From Variovorax sp. DXTD-1 (GTDB taxonomy: Bacteria; Pseudomonadota; Gammaproteobacteria; Burkholderiales; Burkholderiaceae_C): a DNA stretch of 64,000 bases. A program made the translations under genes and the position numbers. Where the stretch lies: the NCBI RefSeq assembly GCF_003984625.1, contig NZ_RWKH01000020.1, positions 1 through 64,000 of the forward strand, written 5' to 3'. A model generated the notes under the pieces. It saw only the letters and a list, made by a program, of their open reading frames with translations. It was not told where the DNA came from and made no database searches. Positions 7,715 to 16,313 of this stretch are shown here, one piece after another; within the stretch, counting starts at the first letter, position 1; each line of letters begins with the position of its first letter.

Positions 7715-9298
7715 TTAAAGCTGACGGCTGCGCGCGAGCGGCGGGTTCTGCGCAAAGTAGCGCTGGATGCCGCGCATCAGCGCATCGGCCAGGCTCTCCT
7801 GGTAGCTCACGCTGCGCAGGTTGGCTTCTTCTTCGGGGTTGCTGATGAACGCCGTCTCGACCAGCACGCTCGGAATATCGGGTGCCTTGAGCACGGCGAA
7901 ACCCGCCTGCTCGACCTGCGGCTTGTGCAGCCGCGCGCCAATGCCGCGGATTTCGCCGAGCATGGCACCGCCGAGCTTGAGGCTGTCGTTGATCTGCGCC
8001 GTGGTGCTCATGTCGAGCAGCGCGCGCTGTACCTGCGCCTCGTGGTTGCCCACGTTCACGCCGCCGACCTTGTCGGCTTCGTTTTCCTTGTTGGCGAGCC
8101 AGCGCGCGGCGCTGCTCGAGGCGCCGCTCTGGCTCAACGCAAAAACGCTTGCGCCGCGCGCGGCGGGCGTGGTGAACGCATCGGCGTGGATGCTCACGAA
8201 AAGATCGGCCTGCACGCGCCGCGCCTTTTGCACGCGCACGCCAAGCGGCACGAAGAAGTCGGCGTCGCGCGTGAGAAACGCGCGCATCGGGTTGCCGCCG
8301 ACGCTGCTGGAATTGATGCGGTCGCGCAGGCGATGCGCAATCTGCAGCACGATGTCTTTCTCGCGCGTGCCGTTCGGGCCGATGGCGCCCGGGTCTTCGC
8401 CGCCATGGCCGGGGTCGAGCGCCACGATGATGATGCGGTCAGTGCGGCTTGCGGTGGCGCCGCCGCGCGAGGCCGGGGCGGGCGCGGGAGGCGGCGCGAC
8501 GGCCACCGGCGGTGCGGCGGGAGGTGCGACGGGCGCTGGCGGCGCGGCGGGGCCGGGCCGCGTGGCCTGTTGCGCCATCAGCTCGCCCAGCGGATCGGGT
8601 GCCGGCGCGGGTGGCGGCATGGCCACGGCTGGCGGCCGGGCGGGCGTTGCGGGAGGCGCGATGCTGCCGGCCGTCGGGCGCGGCGCAGGCACGTTGGGCG
8701 AGGGCCGCACGAGGATCGGCGGGCCGCCGTCGGGCGCCAGGCGCGAAGAAGGTGCCGCGGGCGGCGGCACCGAGGGCGCGGTGGCCACGGCGGTGTCGTT
8801 GCTGCTGCTCCCGTTGCTGCGCGGTGCCTCGCGCAGGCGCTCGGTGATCAGCGCTTCCATCGGGTCGATGGCTTTTTCGGGGTAGAGGTCGAGCACCAGC
8901 CGGTGCTTGTACGCAGCAATGGGCGCAAGCGAGAAGACCTGGGGCACCACGGCCTGCTTCAGGTCGAACACGATGCGCACGACCTTCGGCGCGTTCTGGC
9001 CCACGCGCAGCCCGTTGATGTAGGGGTCGCCGGGCTTGATCTTGCCGACCAGTTCGCGCAGCTCGGGGTTGAGGTCGATGCCTTCGATGTCCACCGCCAG
9101 CCGCGGCGGACTGCCGACCACCAGTTGCTGCGAATGCAGCCGTGCATCGGATTCGATGGTGACGCGCGTGTAGTCGGCCGCGGGCCACACGCGCACGGCA
9201 AGGATGGTGGCGCCGCGCGCAATCTGGTGCACGCCGAGCATCAGCGCAATGCTGCCGCCCTGCAGGAGCACGCGCCGCTTGAGGCCGCCCGCCTTCAT
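7715..9298 (-). CDS. amiC: N-acetylmuramoyl-L-alanine amidase, AmiC-like
   Basis: 527-residue periplasmic cell-wall amidase that removes the stem peptide from peptidoglycan during septum splitting. It begins with a twin-arginine-type signal (L-K-R-R-V-L-L-Q-G). An AMIN domain follows at about 30-150, then a long Pro/Ala linker to about 300. The Amidase_3 domain has zinc ligands in D-P-G-H-G-G-E-D-P-G, R-E-K-D-I, S-I-H-A-D and the catalytic Glu in L-V-E-T-A-F-I-S-N. The linker of more than 100 residues is unusually long and low in complexity. The start overlaps the tsaE stop. Confidence 0.94.
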   Translation of the reverse strand: MKAGGLKRRVLLQGGSIALMLGVHQIARGATILAVRVWPAADYTRVTIESDARLHSQQLVVGSPPRLAVDIEGIDLNPELRELVGKIKPGDPYINGLRVGQNAPKVVRIVFDLKQAVVPQVFSLAPIAAYKHRLVLDLYPEKAIDPMEALITERLREAPRSNGSSSNDTAVATAPSVPPPAAPSSRLAPDGGPPILVRPSPNVPAPRPTAGSIAPPATPARPPAVAMPPPAPAPDPLGELMAQQATRPGPAAPPAPVAPPAAPPVAVAPPPAPAPASRGGATASRTDRIIIVALDPGHGGEDPGAIGPNGTREKDIVLQIAHRLRDRINSSSVGGNPMRAFLTRDADFFVPLGVRVQKARRVQADLFVSIHADAFTTPAARGASVFALSQSGASSSAARWLANKENEADKVGGVNVGNHEAQVQRALLDMSTTAQINDSLKLGGAMLGEIRGIGARLHKPQVEQAGFAVLKAPDIPSVLVETAFISNPEEEANLRSVSYQESLADALMRGIQRYFAQNPPLARSRQL

Positions 9299-9804
9299 GC
9301 GGCGATGTGCGTCAGCAGAGTGCTGCCGCGGCGAGTGTTCGCAAGAAGGGTCACGCTGCGTGTGTCGTCTGTCATTGCTTCTATTTTAATAGCGAGGTCC
9401 GCAATTGGTGTGCGGCCCGCAGCGTTTTCTGGCCATTCGGCAAGCTTGAGCCCCGGTCCGGCAAAAATGTCACGGAAGCCGGCGTCGTCCCACTCGCGCG
9501 GATCGTTGAATCGATAGAAGTCGAAATGGAAGATGGCAAGGCCGTCGGGCGCCTCGTGCGGCTCCACCACGGCATAGGTCGGGCTCTTGATGCGGCCCTG
9601 GATGCCGAGTGCGCGCAGCAGGTGGCGCACGAAGGTGGTCTTGCCGGCGCCGAGGTCGCCGTGCAGCGCAATGAAGGCATCGCGCAGCGCAGGTGCGGCC
9701 GCGAGCGCGCGCGCAAAGGCGTCGGTGTCCTCCTCGCTGCGCCAGCGCAGTGTGTGGCCGGCGTTCTTCGGCGTTTCTACAATCGGCAAGTGATCGTCAG
9801 CCAT
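9295..9804 (-). CDS. tsaE: tRNA threonylcarbamoyladenosine biosynthesis ATPase TsaE
   Basis: TsaE supports the TsaBCDE complex that makes t6A37 on tRNAs reading ANN codons. The 169-residue protein has the P-loop G-D-L-G-A-G-K-T-T and the downstream S-P-T-Y-A-V-V-E motif. The start at 9804 (M-A-D-D-H-L) gives the usual family length; an upstream ATG at 9855 would lie deep inside queG. Even so, the two divergent reading frames overlap by 15 bases. Its stop overlaps the amidase start as ATGA, matching the common tsaE-ami pairing. Confidence 0.93.
   Translation of the reverse strand: MADDHLPIVETPKNAGHTLRWRSEEDTDAFARALAAAPALRDAFIALHGDLGAGKTTFVRHLLRALGIQGRIKSPTYAVVEPHEAPDGLAIFHFDFYRFNDPREWDDAGFRDIFAGPGLKLAEWPENAAGRTPIADLAIKIEAMTDDTRSVTLLANTRRGSTLLTHIAA
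9778..9783 (+). promoter_or_regulatory. -10-like element of queG, possible leaderless transcript
   Basis: TACAAT lies inside tsaE coding sequence on the opposite strand and ends six bases before the GTG of queG. No Shine-Dalgarno is seen. Confidence 0.4.
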
Positions 9805-10875
9805 CCACTCGTTGCTCGTATTCAGGCATTGGCCCGGGAACTCGGATTCTCCCAAATCGGAATCGCGGGCGTCGATTTATCGAGCGCCGAGGAAGGTCTG
9901 ATGCAATGGCTGGCCCATGGGTTCCATGGCGAGATGAAATACATGGCAACGCACGGCACGCGCCGCGCGCGGCCCGCCGAGCTGGTGCCGGGAACGGTGA
10001 GCGTGATCACCGCGCGCATGGACTACCTGCCGCGGGACACGCCCCTCGATGATTGGCAGGCCGTGGAATTCGATCGCCTCGAGCGGCCCGGAGAGGCCAT
10101 CGTCTCCGTCTATGCACGTGGGCGCGACTATCACAAGGTGCTTCGCACGCGGCTCGCAAAGCTGGCTGAACGCATTGCGGAAGAGGTAGGGCCCTTCGGA
10201 CATCGCGCCTTCACCGATTCGGCGCCCGTGCTCGAGGCCGAGCTCGCATCGCGCAGCGGCCAGGGCTGGCGCGGCAAGCACACGCTGGTGCTGGACCGCA
10301 GCGCGGGCTCGATGTTCTTTCTCGGCGAGATCTATGTCGACATGGCGCTGCCCGAGAGCGAGCCGGTCACCGCGCATTGCGGCAGCTGCAGCGCCTGCAT
10401 CGATGTATGCCCGACCAAGGCCATCATTGCGCCGCACCGGCTCGACGCGCGGCGCTGCATTTCGTATCTCACCATCGAGCACGGCGGGCCGATTCCGCTG
10501 GAGCTTCGGCCGCTGATGGCCAACCGCATCTACGGCTGCGACGATTGCCAGCTGATCTGCCCCTGGAACAAGTTTGCGAAGAAGAGCGCGCTGCCCGATT
10601 TCGACGCACGCGAAGGACTGACCGGCCAGGCGCTGGCTTCACTCTTTGCCTGGACGGAGGAAGATTTCTTGCGCTTCACCGAAGGCAGCCCCATCCGGCG
10701 CATCGGGCACGAGCGCTGGCTGCGCAACATCGCCGTGGCGCTGGGCAACGCACTGCGCGCGGGCGAGAGCGGCGCCGCGGAAGCCCTGGCCACGCGGACA
10801 TCGGATGCGAGCGAACTGGTGCGCGAGCACGTGGCCTGGGCGCTGGCGCAGCGCCCGAACGCCGAACAGCCCTAG
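9790..10875 (+). CDS. queG: epoxyqueuosine reductase QueG
   Basis: Cobalamin- and iron-sulfur-dependent enzyme for the last step of queuosine formation in tRNA. The 361-residue protein carries two ferredoxin-like clusters: C-G-S-C-S-A-C-I-D-V-C-P-T-K-A and C-D-D-C-Q-L-I-C-P-W-N. The C-terminal helical repeats (R-I-G-H-E-R-W-L-R-N) are typical. The start is taken at GTG 9790 because the conserved N-terminal helix begins directly after it (H-P-L-V-A-R-I-Q-A-L-A-R-E-L-G-F). The 3' end overlaps the convergent AEC gene by four bases. Confidence 0.94.
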   Translation: MIVSHPLVARIQALARELGFSQIGIAGVDLSSAEEGLMQWLAHGFHGEMKYMATHGTRRARPAELVPGTVSVITARMDYLPRDTPLDDWQAVEFDRLERPGEAIVSVYARGRDYHKVLRTRLAKLAERIAEEVGPFGHRAFTDSAPVLEAELASRSGQGWRGKHTLVLDRSAGSMFFLGEIYVDMALPESEPVTAHCGSCSACIDVCPTKAIIAPHRLDARRCISYLTIEHGGPIPLELRPLMANRIYGCDDCQLICPWNKFAKKSALPDFDAREGLTGQALASLFAWTEEDFLRFTEGSPIRRIGHERWLRNIAVALGNALRAGESGAAEALATRTSDASELVREHVAWALAQRPNAEQP

Positions 10876-11789
10876 CGCGGCAAGGCCAGCGCGAACGGCA
10901 GGCTCGCCACGCCGAGCAGCGTGGACAGGGTCACGAGTCCGGCCACATACGGGCCGTTGTAGCCCATGCGCGCCGCGAGCACATAGGCGCTCGAGGCCGT
11001 GGGCACGGCGGAGAACGCCATCAGCACGGAAGCCTGGGTTGCATCGAGCCGCAGCGCGCGAGACAGGCCCCAGGCAACCAGCGGCAGCAACAAATGCCGG
11101 ATCGACAACACCGAAACCGCCAGCACCTTGCCGCGCCCCAGCGTGGCGAACTGCATGCCCGCCCCCGCGGCCAGCAGGCCGAGCGCGAGCGAGGCGGCGC
11201 CGATTCGCGTGAGTGTCGGCGTGGCCCAGTTCGGAACGGTGAAGCCCAGCAGGTTGGCCAGCAGGCCCGTCAGCGTGGCGACGATCAGCGGATTGCGCAC
11301 CAGCTGCCGCGCAAAGCCGCTCTGCGCATGCCGCGCCATGGGCCACACCGCCGCAATGTTGAACATCGGCACACACACGCCGATCAGCACCGCAATCAGC
11401 AACAGGCCCTGCGGCCCGGCCAGCCGTTCGGCAAGCGCAAGGCAGATGAAGGAGTTGAAACGGAACGCGATCTGCGCGCTCGCCGCGTGGTCGCGCCGGT
11501 CGATGTGCGAGCGCAGGCCCGGCACGTAGGGCAGGGCATAGGCCAGCGCGATGCCGCTGAGCCCCACGCCGACGCCCGCCGTGAGCAGGCTCGAGGTGGC
11601 GCCAAAATCGAGCGGGCTGCGCACGATCGAATGGAACAGCAGCACCGGGAAGAGAAAGTAGTACACCAGGCTCTCGACCTGATCCCACACGCGGCGGTCG
11701 AGCGCGGTGTAGCGGCAGAGCAGCCAACCGATGGCAATGAGCGAAAAATCCGGAAAGAGCAGCTGGGCGAAGTTCACCGCTTCGAGCAT
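10872..11789 (-). CDS. AEC family transporter
   Basis: 305-residue membrane protein with about ten hydrophobic segments, of the auxin-efflux-carrier (AEC, malonate/malate permease MdcF-like) family. The second half contains the polar N-P-L-I-V-A-T-L-T-G-L region and the S-A-V-P-T-A-S-S-A-Y motif in an unwound helix, as in this family. The start at M-L-E-A-V-N-F gives the family's normal N-terminus; an ATG 39 bases upstream would add a poorly hydrophobic extension. Probable role: efflux or uptake of an organic anion. The substrate cannot be told. Confidence 0.85.
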   Translation of the reverse strand: MLEAVNFAQLLFPDFSLIAIGWLLCRYTALDRRVWDQVESLVYYFLFPVLLFHSIVRSPLDFGATSSLLTAGVGVGLSGIALAYALPYVPGLRSHIDRRDHAASAQIAFRFNSFICLALAERLAGPQGLLLIAVLIGVCVPMFNIAAVWPMARHAQSGFARQLVRNPLIVATLTGLLANLLGFTVPNWATPTLTRIGAASLALGLLAAGAGMQFATLGRGKVLAVSVLSIRHLLLPLVAWGLSRALRLDATQASVLMAFSAVPTASSAYVLAARMGYNGPYVAGLVTLSTLLGVASLPFALALPR

Positions 11790-11891
11790 AAACCGTGGCG
11801 GACCATGGGTAATCCACAGCACCGCCAATGTGCGAAGCGGCTAGCATCCGGGGCTTTGCTTTTTCGACATCAGTCAATCAAGGAGTTATAG

Positions 11892-12866
11892 ATGCAACGT
11901 CGTCAATGGGGCGCCATGGTGGGTGCCGCCGCGCTGGTCGCGGCCGCGGGCCAGAGCTTCGCGCAGGGCTATCCCAACAAGCCGGTCGAACTGAGCGTGC
12001 CTTTTGCACCCGGTGGCACCACCGACATCGTGGCGCGCGTGATTTCCGACCCGCTCGGCAAGGTGCTGGGCCAGCCGGTGGTGGTGATCAACCGCGCAGG
12101 TGGCGGCGGCATTGTGGGCGCGGCCGAAACGGCACGCGCCACGCCAGACGGCTACAAGCTGGGTGTTGCCACGGTCTCGAGCACGGCGGCCAACCCGGCC
12201 ATCAACCCCAAGGTTCCGTACGACCCGGTCAACGATTTCACGCCGATCATCAACATCGCGGCCACGCCGAACATCATTGCGGTGAACCCAAGCTTCCCGG
12301 CCAAGAACTACGCCGAGTTCGTGGCCGAGCTCAAGAAGAACCCCGGCAAGTATTCGTACGCCTCGTCGGGCACGGGCGGCATCGGCCACCTGCTGATGGA
12401 GCTCTACAAGAGCCTCACCAACACCTTCGTCACGCACATTCCCTACCGCGGCGCGGGCCCGGCGCTGAACGACGTGGTGGCCGGCCAGGTGCCGATCATG
12501 TTCGACAACATTCCGTCGGCCATGCCGTTCATCCAGAGCGGCCGCCTGATCCCCATCGTGGTGTCGGCGCCGCAGCGCTTGGCCGCGCTGCCCAACGTGC
12601 CGACCTTCAAGGAAGTGGGGCTCGAGCCGGTCAATCGCATGGCTTACTACGGCATCCTCGGCCCCAAGGGCCTGCCGAAGGAAGTGGTCGACAAGATCAA
12701 CGCCGGCGTGAAGAAGTCCGTGGAAGACCCGGCCGTGAAGAAGCGCATCGAAGACACGGGCTCGCTGATCGTGGCCAACACGCCCGACCAGTTTGCCGCG
12801 CAGATCAAGGCCGAATACGACGTCTACAAGCAGGTGGTCGCCAAGCAGAAGCTGAAGCTCGACTGA
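11892..12866 (+). CDS. Bug-family tripartite tricarboxylate transporter substrate-binding protein
   Basis: 324-residue periplasmic binding protein with a cleavable signal ending A-Q-S-F-A-Q. The Bug ligand loop is seen in P-F-A-P-G-G-T-T-D-I-V-A-R and the second in P-Y-R-G-A-G-P-A-L-N-D. A clear AAGGAG precedes the ATG by about six bases. No TctA/TctB membrane components lie nearby, which is normal for the many orphan Bug genes of Burkholderiales. Ligands of the family are small carboxylates or nicotinate-like acids; this one is unknown. A strong terminator follows. Confidence 0.9.
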   Translation: MQRRQWGAMVGAAALVAAAGQSFAQGYPNKPVELSVPFAPGGTTDIVARVISDPLGKVLGQPVVVINRAGGGGIVGAAETARATPDGYKLGVATVSSTAANPAINPKVPYDPVNDFTPIINIAATPNIIAVNPSFPAKNYAEFVAELKKNPGKYSYASSGTGGIGHLLMELYKSLTNTFVTHIPYRGAGPALNDVVAGQVPIMFDNIPSAMPFIQSGRLIPIVVSAPQRLAALPNVPTFKEVGLEPVNRMAYYGILGPKGLPKEVVDKINAGVKKSVEDPAVKKRIEDTGSLIVANTPDQFAAQIKAEYDVYKQVVAKQKLKLD

Positions 12867-12883
12867 TCCTGCTTCTTGCGAAC

Positions 12884-12915
12884 AGGCCGCCCGCGCCACG
12901 GGCGGCCTTTTTCTT
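12884..12915 (+). terminator. intrinsic terminator after the Bug gene
   Basis: AGGCCGCCCG-CGCCA-CGGGCGGCCT, a perfect ten-pair stem followed by TTTTTC, between the Bug gene and xerD. Confidence 0.85.
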
Positions 12916-12933
12916 TGGTGTTCTTCTTTTTGA

Positions 12934-12939
12934 TATCTT
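12934..12939 (+). promoter_or_regulatory. extended -10-like element of xerD
   Basis: TGATATCTT (TGn plus TATCTT) ends six bases before the ATG of xerD. Weaker than the other leaderless candidates, but the TG extension fits. Confidence 0.3.
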
Positions 12940-12945
12940 GCGAGC

Positions 12946-13857
12946 ATGACCGAGGCGGCCGCCGTACAAACCCCTGAAATCGACGACTTCATCGATGCCC
13001 TCTGGCTGGAGGACGGGCTGTCGAAGAACACGCTCGCCGCCTATCGCCGCGACCTGGCGCTGTTCGCGCAGTGGCTTCGCAGGGAGCGCAGCGGCACGGG
13101 GCTCGACACCGCGAAGGAAAACGACCTGCAGGCCTACATGGGCGTGCGTCTTTCCAGCAAGGGCAAGGCCACGTCGGCCAACCGGCGGCTCACCGTGTTC
13201 AAGCGCTACTACCGCTGGGCATTGCGCGAGCGGCGCATTTCGGCCGACCCCAGCTTGCGGCTGGCGCCCGCACGGCAGATGCCGCGCGCCATCAAGACCC
13301 TGTCGGAAAAGCAGGTGGAGGACCTGCTGGCCGCGCCCGATGTGGAAACGCCGCTCGGGTTGCGCGACCGCGCCATGCTCGAGCTGATGTATGCGAGCGG
13401 GCTGCGCGTGAGCGAACTCGTTGCGCTCAAGGCCATCGACATGAGCCTGAACGACGGCGTGCTGCGCGTGCTGGGCAAGGGCAACAAGGAACGCTTGGTG
13501 CCATTCGGCGGCGAGGCGCGGCGCTGGATAGAGCGCTACCTGGAGGAGTCGCGGCCCGCCATCCTCGATGGGCAGCAGACGCCCGACCTGTTCGTGACCT
13601 CGCGCGGCGCGGGCATGACGCGCGTGATGTTCTGGGTCATCGTGAAGAAGCAGGCCGCGGCCGCGGGCATTCACGTGCCGCTGTCGCCGCACACCTTGCG
13701 CCATGCGTTTGCCACGCACCTGCTGAACCATGGCGCCGACTTGCGCGCGGTGCAGCTGCTGCTGGGCCATGCCGATATTTCGACGACCACCATCTACACC
13801 CACGTGGCGCGCGAGCGGCTCAAGCAGCTGCATTCACAGCATCATCCACGGGGCTGA
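12946..13857 (+). CDS. xerD: site-specific tyrosine recombinase XerD
   Basis: 303-residue chromosome-dimer resolution recombinase acting at dif with XerC and FtsK. An N-terminal SAM-like core-binding domain occupies about 10-100. The catalytic residues are in place: Arg in A-S-G-L-R-V-S-E-L, Lys in G-K-G-N-K-E-R, H-T-L-R-H-A-F, the second His in L-L-G-H-A-D-I-S and Tyr in T-I-Y-T-H-V. Length and motifs are those of housekeeping XerD, not of a phage integrase, and no att-like repeats flank it. The DUF72 gene follows after 11 bases. Confidence 0.93.
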   Translation: MTEAAAVQTPEIDDFIDALWLEDGLSKNTLAAYRRDLALFAQWLRRERSGTGLDTAKENDLQAYMGVRLSSKGKATSANRRLTVFKRYYRWALRERRISADPSLRLAPARQMPRAIKTLSEKQVEDLLAAPDVETPLGLRDRAMLELMYASGLRVSELVALKAIDMSLNDGVLRVLGKGNKERLVPFGGEARRWIERYLEESRPAILDGQQTPDLFVTSRGAGMTRVMFWVIVKKQAAAAGIHVPLSPHTLRHAFATHLLNHGADLRAVQLLLGHADISTTTIYTHVARERLKQLHSQHHPRG

Positions 13858-13868
13858 GGGCTGGGCGA

Positions 13869-14642
13869 ATGAACCGCGCGATGCCGCTACCGCCACTGCG
13901 CATTGGTTGCGCCGGCTGGAGCCTGCCGCGTGCGTTGTGGCCGGAGTTTCCGTCCGAAGGCTCGCACCTGGAGCGCTATGCCCAGCGCTTCGACGCGGTG
14001 GAAATCGACACCTCGTTCTACCGGCCGCACCGGCGCGAAACCTACGAGCGCTGGGCCGCGAGCACGCCAGAGGGTTTTCGCTTTGCGGTCAAGCTGCCGC
14101 AATCCATCACGCACGAGAAACGGCTGCTCGATGCCATGCCGGAGTTCGATGCCTTTCTCGAACAGGCCGGCGGATTGGGCGCCAAGCTCGGCTGCCTCGT
14201 CGTGCAGCTTCCGCCCAGCCTGCCTTTCGATGCCGGCGCGGTGAAGCGATTTCTTTCGGCGCTGCGGCGGCGGCACCGGGGCGCGGTTGTGCTCGAGCCG
14301 CGGCATCGCAGCTGGTTCACGCCGCAGGTGGACGCGCTGCTGTCGCGGTTCCAGGTGGCCCGCGTGCTGGCCGATCCGGTTCTGTTCGACGAGGCGGCGG
14401 CTCCGGGTGGATGGCCGGCGCTGGCGTACCTGCGCCTGCACGGCTCGCCGCGGCGGTACCGGTCGGCTTACGACAACGCGCTCCTTGTGCGGCTTGCAAA
14501 GCGGCTGCGGCAGGCGCGTGAAGAGGGCGCGGCATGCTGGTGCATCTTCGACAACACGGCAGGCGGCGAGGCCGTGGGCAACGCGCTCGCGCTGCTGCGC
14601 ATTGATTCAGAATCGGCGGTCTCTTCAGACCGACAGCCATGA
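13869..14642 (+). CDS. DUF72 family protein
   Basis: 257 residues. It starts with the hallmark R-I-G-C-A-G-W-S of DUF72 (YecE-like) TIM-barrel proteins and continues with V-E-I-D-T-S-F-Y, F-A-V-K-L-P-Q-S-I-T-H and V-V-L-E-P-R-H-R-S-W. The C-terminal C-I-F-D-N-T-A-G-G-E-A matches the family's F-x-N-x-x-x-G motif. The biochemical function of the family is unknown; genetic links to DNA repair have been proposed. It lies directly behind xerD and probably shares its transcript. The stop overlaps the start region of the next Bug gene. Confidence 0.88.
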   Translation: MNRAMPLPPLRIGCAGWSLPRALWPEFPSEGSHLERYAQRFDAVEIDTSFYRPHRRETYERWAASTPEGFRFAVKLPQSITHEKRLLDAMPEFDAFLEQAGGLGAKLGCLVVQLPPSLPFDAGAVKRFLSALRRRHRGAVVLEPRHRSWFTPQVDALLSRFQVARVLADPVLFDEAAAPGGWPALAYLRLHGSPRRYRSAYDNALLVRLAKRLRQAREEGAACWCIFDNTAGGEAVGNALALLRIDSESAVSSDRQP

Positions 14643-14659
14643 TTTTTTCCGGACCCGAT

Positions 14660-15637
14660 ATGCATTTTTCGTTCAAGCCGTCGCGGCTCTTTGCCGCCTT
14701 GGCGCTTTGCTGCGCAGCCGCCGCGGGCGCGCAGGCCCAAACCGTTCCCAAGACCATCCGACTCATCGTGGCGTACCCCGCGGGCGGTGTCAGCGACGTG
14801 GTGGCGCGAGCGCTCGGGGACAAGCTCGCTGCCCAACTGGGCACCACGGTGGTGGTGGAAAACCGCGCCGGCGCCAGCGGCGCCATCGGCATGGACGCCG
14901 TGGCCAAGGCCGCGCCCGACGGCGCCACGCTCGGCTTCTCGGCCATCAGCCCGCTGGTGCTGAGCCCGCACCTGGGCAAGCTGCCCTTCGATCCGCTGAA
15001 AGACATCGCGCCCGTTTCGAGCGTCATGTATTCGCCGGTGCTGCTGATTGCCACGCCCGCCAGCAAGTCGAAGGATTTCCGCGCGCTCATCGCCGATGCC
15101 AAGGCGCAGCCGGGCGCCGTGCGCTGGGCCACTTCGGGCCCGGCGTCGCTCGGCCACATCGTGCTGGAGCAGGTGAGGGTGGCCGCGGGCGTGGACATCA
15201 CGCACGTTCCGTACAAGGGCGGCGGCCAGCAGCTCAACGATGCGCTGGGCGGGCAGTTCGAAATTCTTTCGACCAACGCGAGCCCCACGCTTTCGTCGCA
15301 CATCCAGTCGGGCAAGCTGCGTCCGCTGGCGGTGGGCGCACCCGCGCGGCTCGAGAGCCTGCCGCAGGTGCCCACGCTGGGCGAACTGGGCTACAACGCC
15401 GCAAACATCAACTCGCTGTTCGGTGTGTTCGCGCCCGCCGCAACGCCGCCGGCTTTGATTGCGAAGTACAACACCGAGATCACCAAGGCATTGGCCAGCC
15501 CCGAGCTGCGCGCCAAGCTCACCGCCACCGACAACGTGCCCACCGGCGGCACGCCGGCCGCCTTTGCGAAGGAGATCGCCTCGGAGTTCGAGAGCAACGG
15601 GCGGATCATCAAGGCAGCGAACATCAAGGCCGATTGA
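14660..15637 (+). CDS. Bug-family substrate-binding protein
   Basis: Second periplasmic Bug protein of the region, about 325 residues. The start at 14660 (M-H-F-S-F-K-P-S-R-L) gives a normal signal peptide ending A-Q-A-Q; an upstream ATG at 14639, overlapping the DUF72 stop, is also possible and neither has a good ribosome site. Ligand motifs are V-A-Y-P-A-G-G-V-S-D-V-V-A-R and V-P-Y-K-G-G-G-Q-Q-L-N-D. No transporter membrane genes are adjacent. It is followed by the TetR gene, whose promoter begins about ten bases past its stop. Confidence 0.88.
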   Translation: MHFSFKPSRLFAALALCCAAAAGAQAQTVPKTIRLIVAYPAGGVSDVVARALGDKLAAQLGTTVVVENRAGASGAIGMDAVAKAAPDGATLGFSAISPLVLSPHLGKLPFDPLKDIAPVSSVMYSPVLLIATPASKSKDFRALIADAKAQPGAVRWATSGPASLGHIVLEQVRVAAGVDITHVPYKGGGQQLNDALGGQFEILSTNASPTLSSHIQSGKLRPLAVGAPARLESLPQVPTLGELGYNAANINSLFGVFAPAATPPALIAKYNTEITKALASPELRAKLTATDNVPTGGTPAAFAKEIASEFESNGRIIKAANIKAD

Positions 15638-15646
15638 CCCTGCCGC

Positions 15647-15676
15647 TTGCAGGCTCGCGCCTCCCTACCTTATAGT
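15647..15676 (+). promoter_or_regulatory. promoter of the tetR gene
   Basis: TTGCAG (15647-15652), 18-base spacer, TATAGT (15671-15676). The -10 ends six bases before the ATG, so the transcript may be leaderless. The -10 lies inside the operator at 15664-15683. Confidence 0.5.
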
Positions 15677-15683
15677 AGGTAGA
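15664..15683. promoter_or_regulatory. TetR operator 1 (autoregulation)
   Basis: CCTACC-TTATAGTA-GGTAGA: inverted CTACC/GGTAG arms with an eight-base spacer covering the -10. The same arms and spacing recur before the thiolase gene, pointing to one regulator for both. Confidence 0.65.
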
Positions 15684-16261
15684 TGTCCAGCGCCACAGCC
15701 CTTGCCACCGGCAGCACCCGCGAGCAGATCCTCGCGGTGGCGCGCTCGCTGATTGAAACGCGCTCCTACCTGGGCTTCAGCTTTCAGGACGTGGCCGATG
15801 CGGTCGGCATTCGCAAGGCGAGCCTGTATCACCACTTTCCCACCAAGGAAGCGCTGGGCATTGCGGTGATCCGCGAGGCCACCCAGCTTTTCAAGAACTG
15901 GGAAGCCGCACGAGTGCGAGCGCCGAACGACGCACTCGAATCCTATTTCCGCATGTACCGCAACACGCTCAAGGCGGGTTCGGGCATGTGTCCCGCAGGA
16001 GCGCTGACGCCCGGGTGGGACTGCATCAATGAGGAGCTGCGCCAAGCCGTGCAGGAGTTGCGCAACACGCAGGTGCTGTGGCTCACCGGCGTGCTCGGCG
16101 CGCTGGCGCCGGCCGGGCACAAGAAGGGCGCATCGGCGGCCTCGCTGGCGTCTTATGTGTTCTCGGTGTGCCAGGGCGCGCTGCTCGCGTCGCGCATGAC
16201 GGGCCGCGTCGAAGACTTCGACGAAGCCATCGCGCAGCTCAGGAGTTCATTGCCCGGTTGA
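15683..16261 (+). CDS. TetR/AcrR family transcriptional regulator
   Basis: 192 residues. The N-terminal helix-turn-helix is F-S-F-Q-D-V-A-D-A-V-G-I-R-K-A-S-L-Y-H-H-F. The ligand domain contains M-C-P-A-G-A-L, similar to regulators of fatty-acid or acyl-CoA genes and of xenobiotic response. It is followed by a thiolase and a MaoC hydratase gene, and both it and the thiolase gene carry the same inverted repeat. It is probably a repressor of its own gene and of this short pathway, released by an acyl-CoA or related ligand. The inducer is inferred, not seen. Confidence 0.88.
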   Translation: MSSATALATGSTREQILAVARSLIETRSYLGFSFQDVADAVGIRKASLYHHFPTKEALGIAVIREATQLFKNWEAARVRAPNDALESYFRMYRNTLKAGSGMCPAGALTPGWDCINEELRQAVQELRNTQVLWLTGVLGALAPAGHKKGASAASLASYVFSVCQGALLASRMTGRVEDFDEAIAQLRSSLPG

Positions 16262-16313
16262 CGCCGGGCGGATCGCAGGCACGCATCGACGTGCTTATTT
16301 TTTGACCCTTTTG

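Noticed and set aside
7925..9517. Plus-strand open frame opposite the amidase gene
   Set aside because: Low-complexity Arg/Gly/His sequence with no start context; the minus-strand amidase explains the region.
12946..13857. Tyrosine recombinase as sign of a mobile element
   Set aside because: Length, domain layout and neighbours fit housekeeping XerD; no flanking repeats or cargo.
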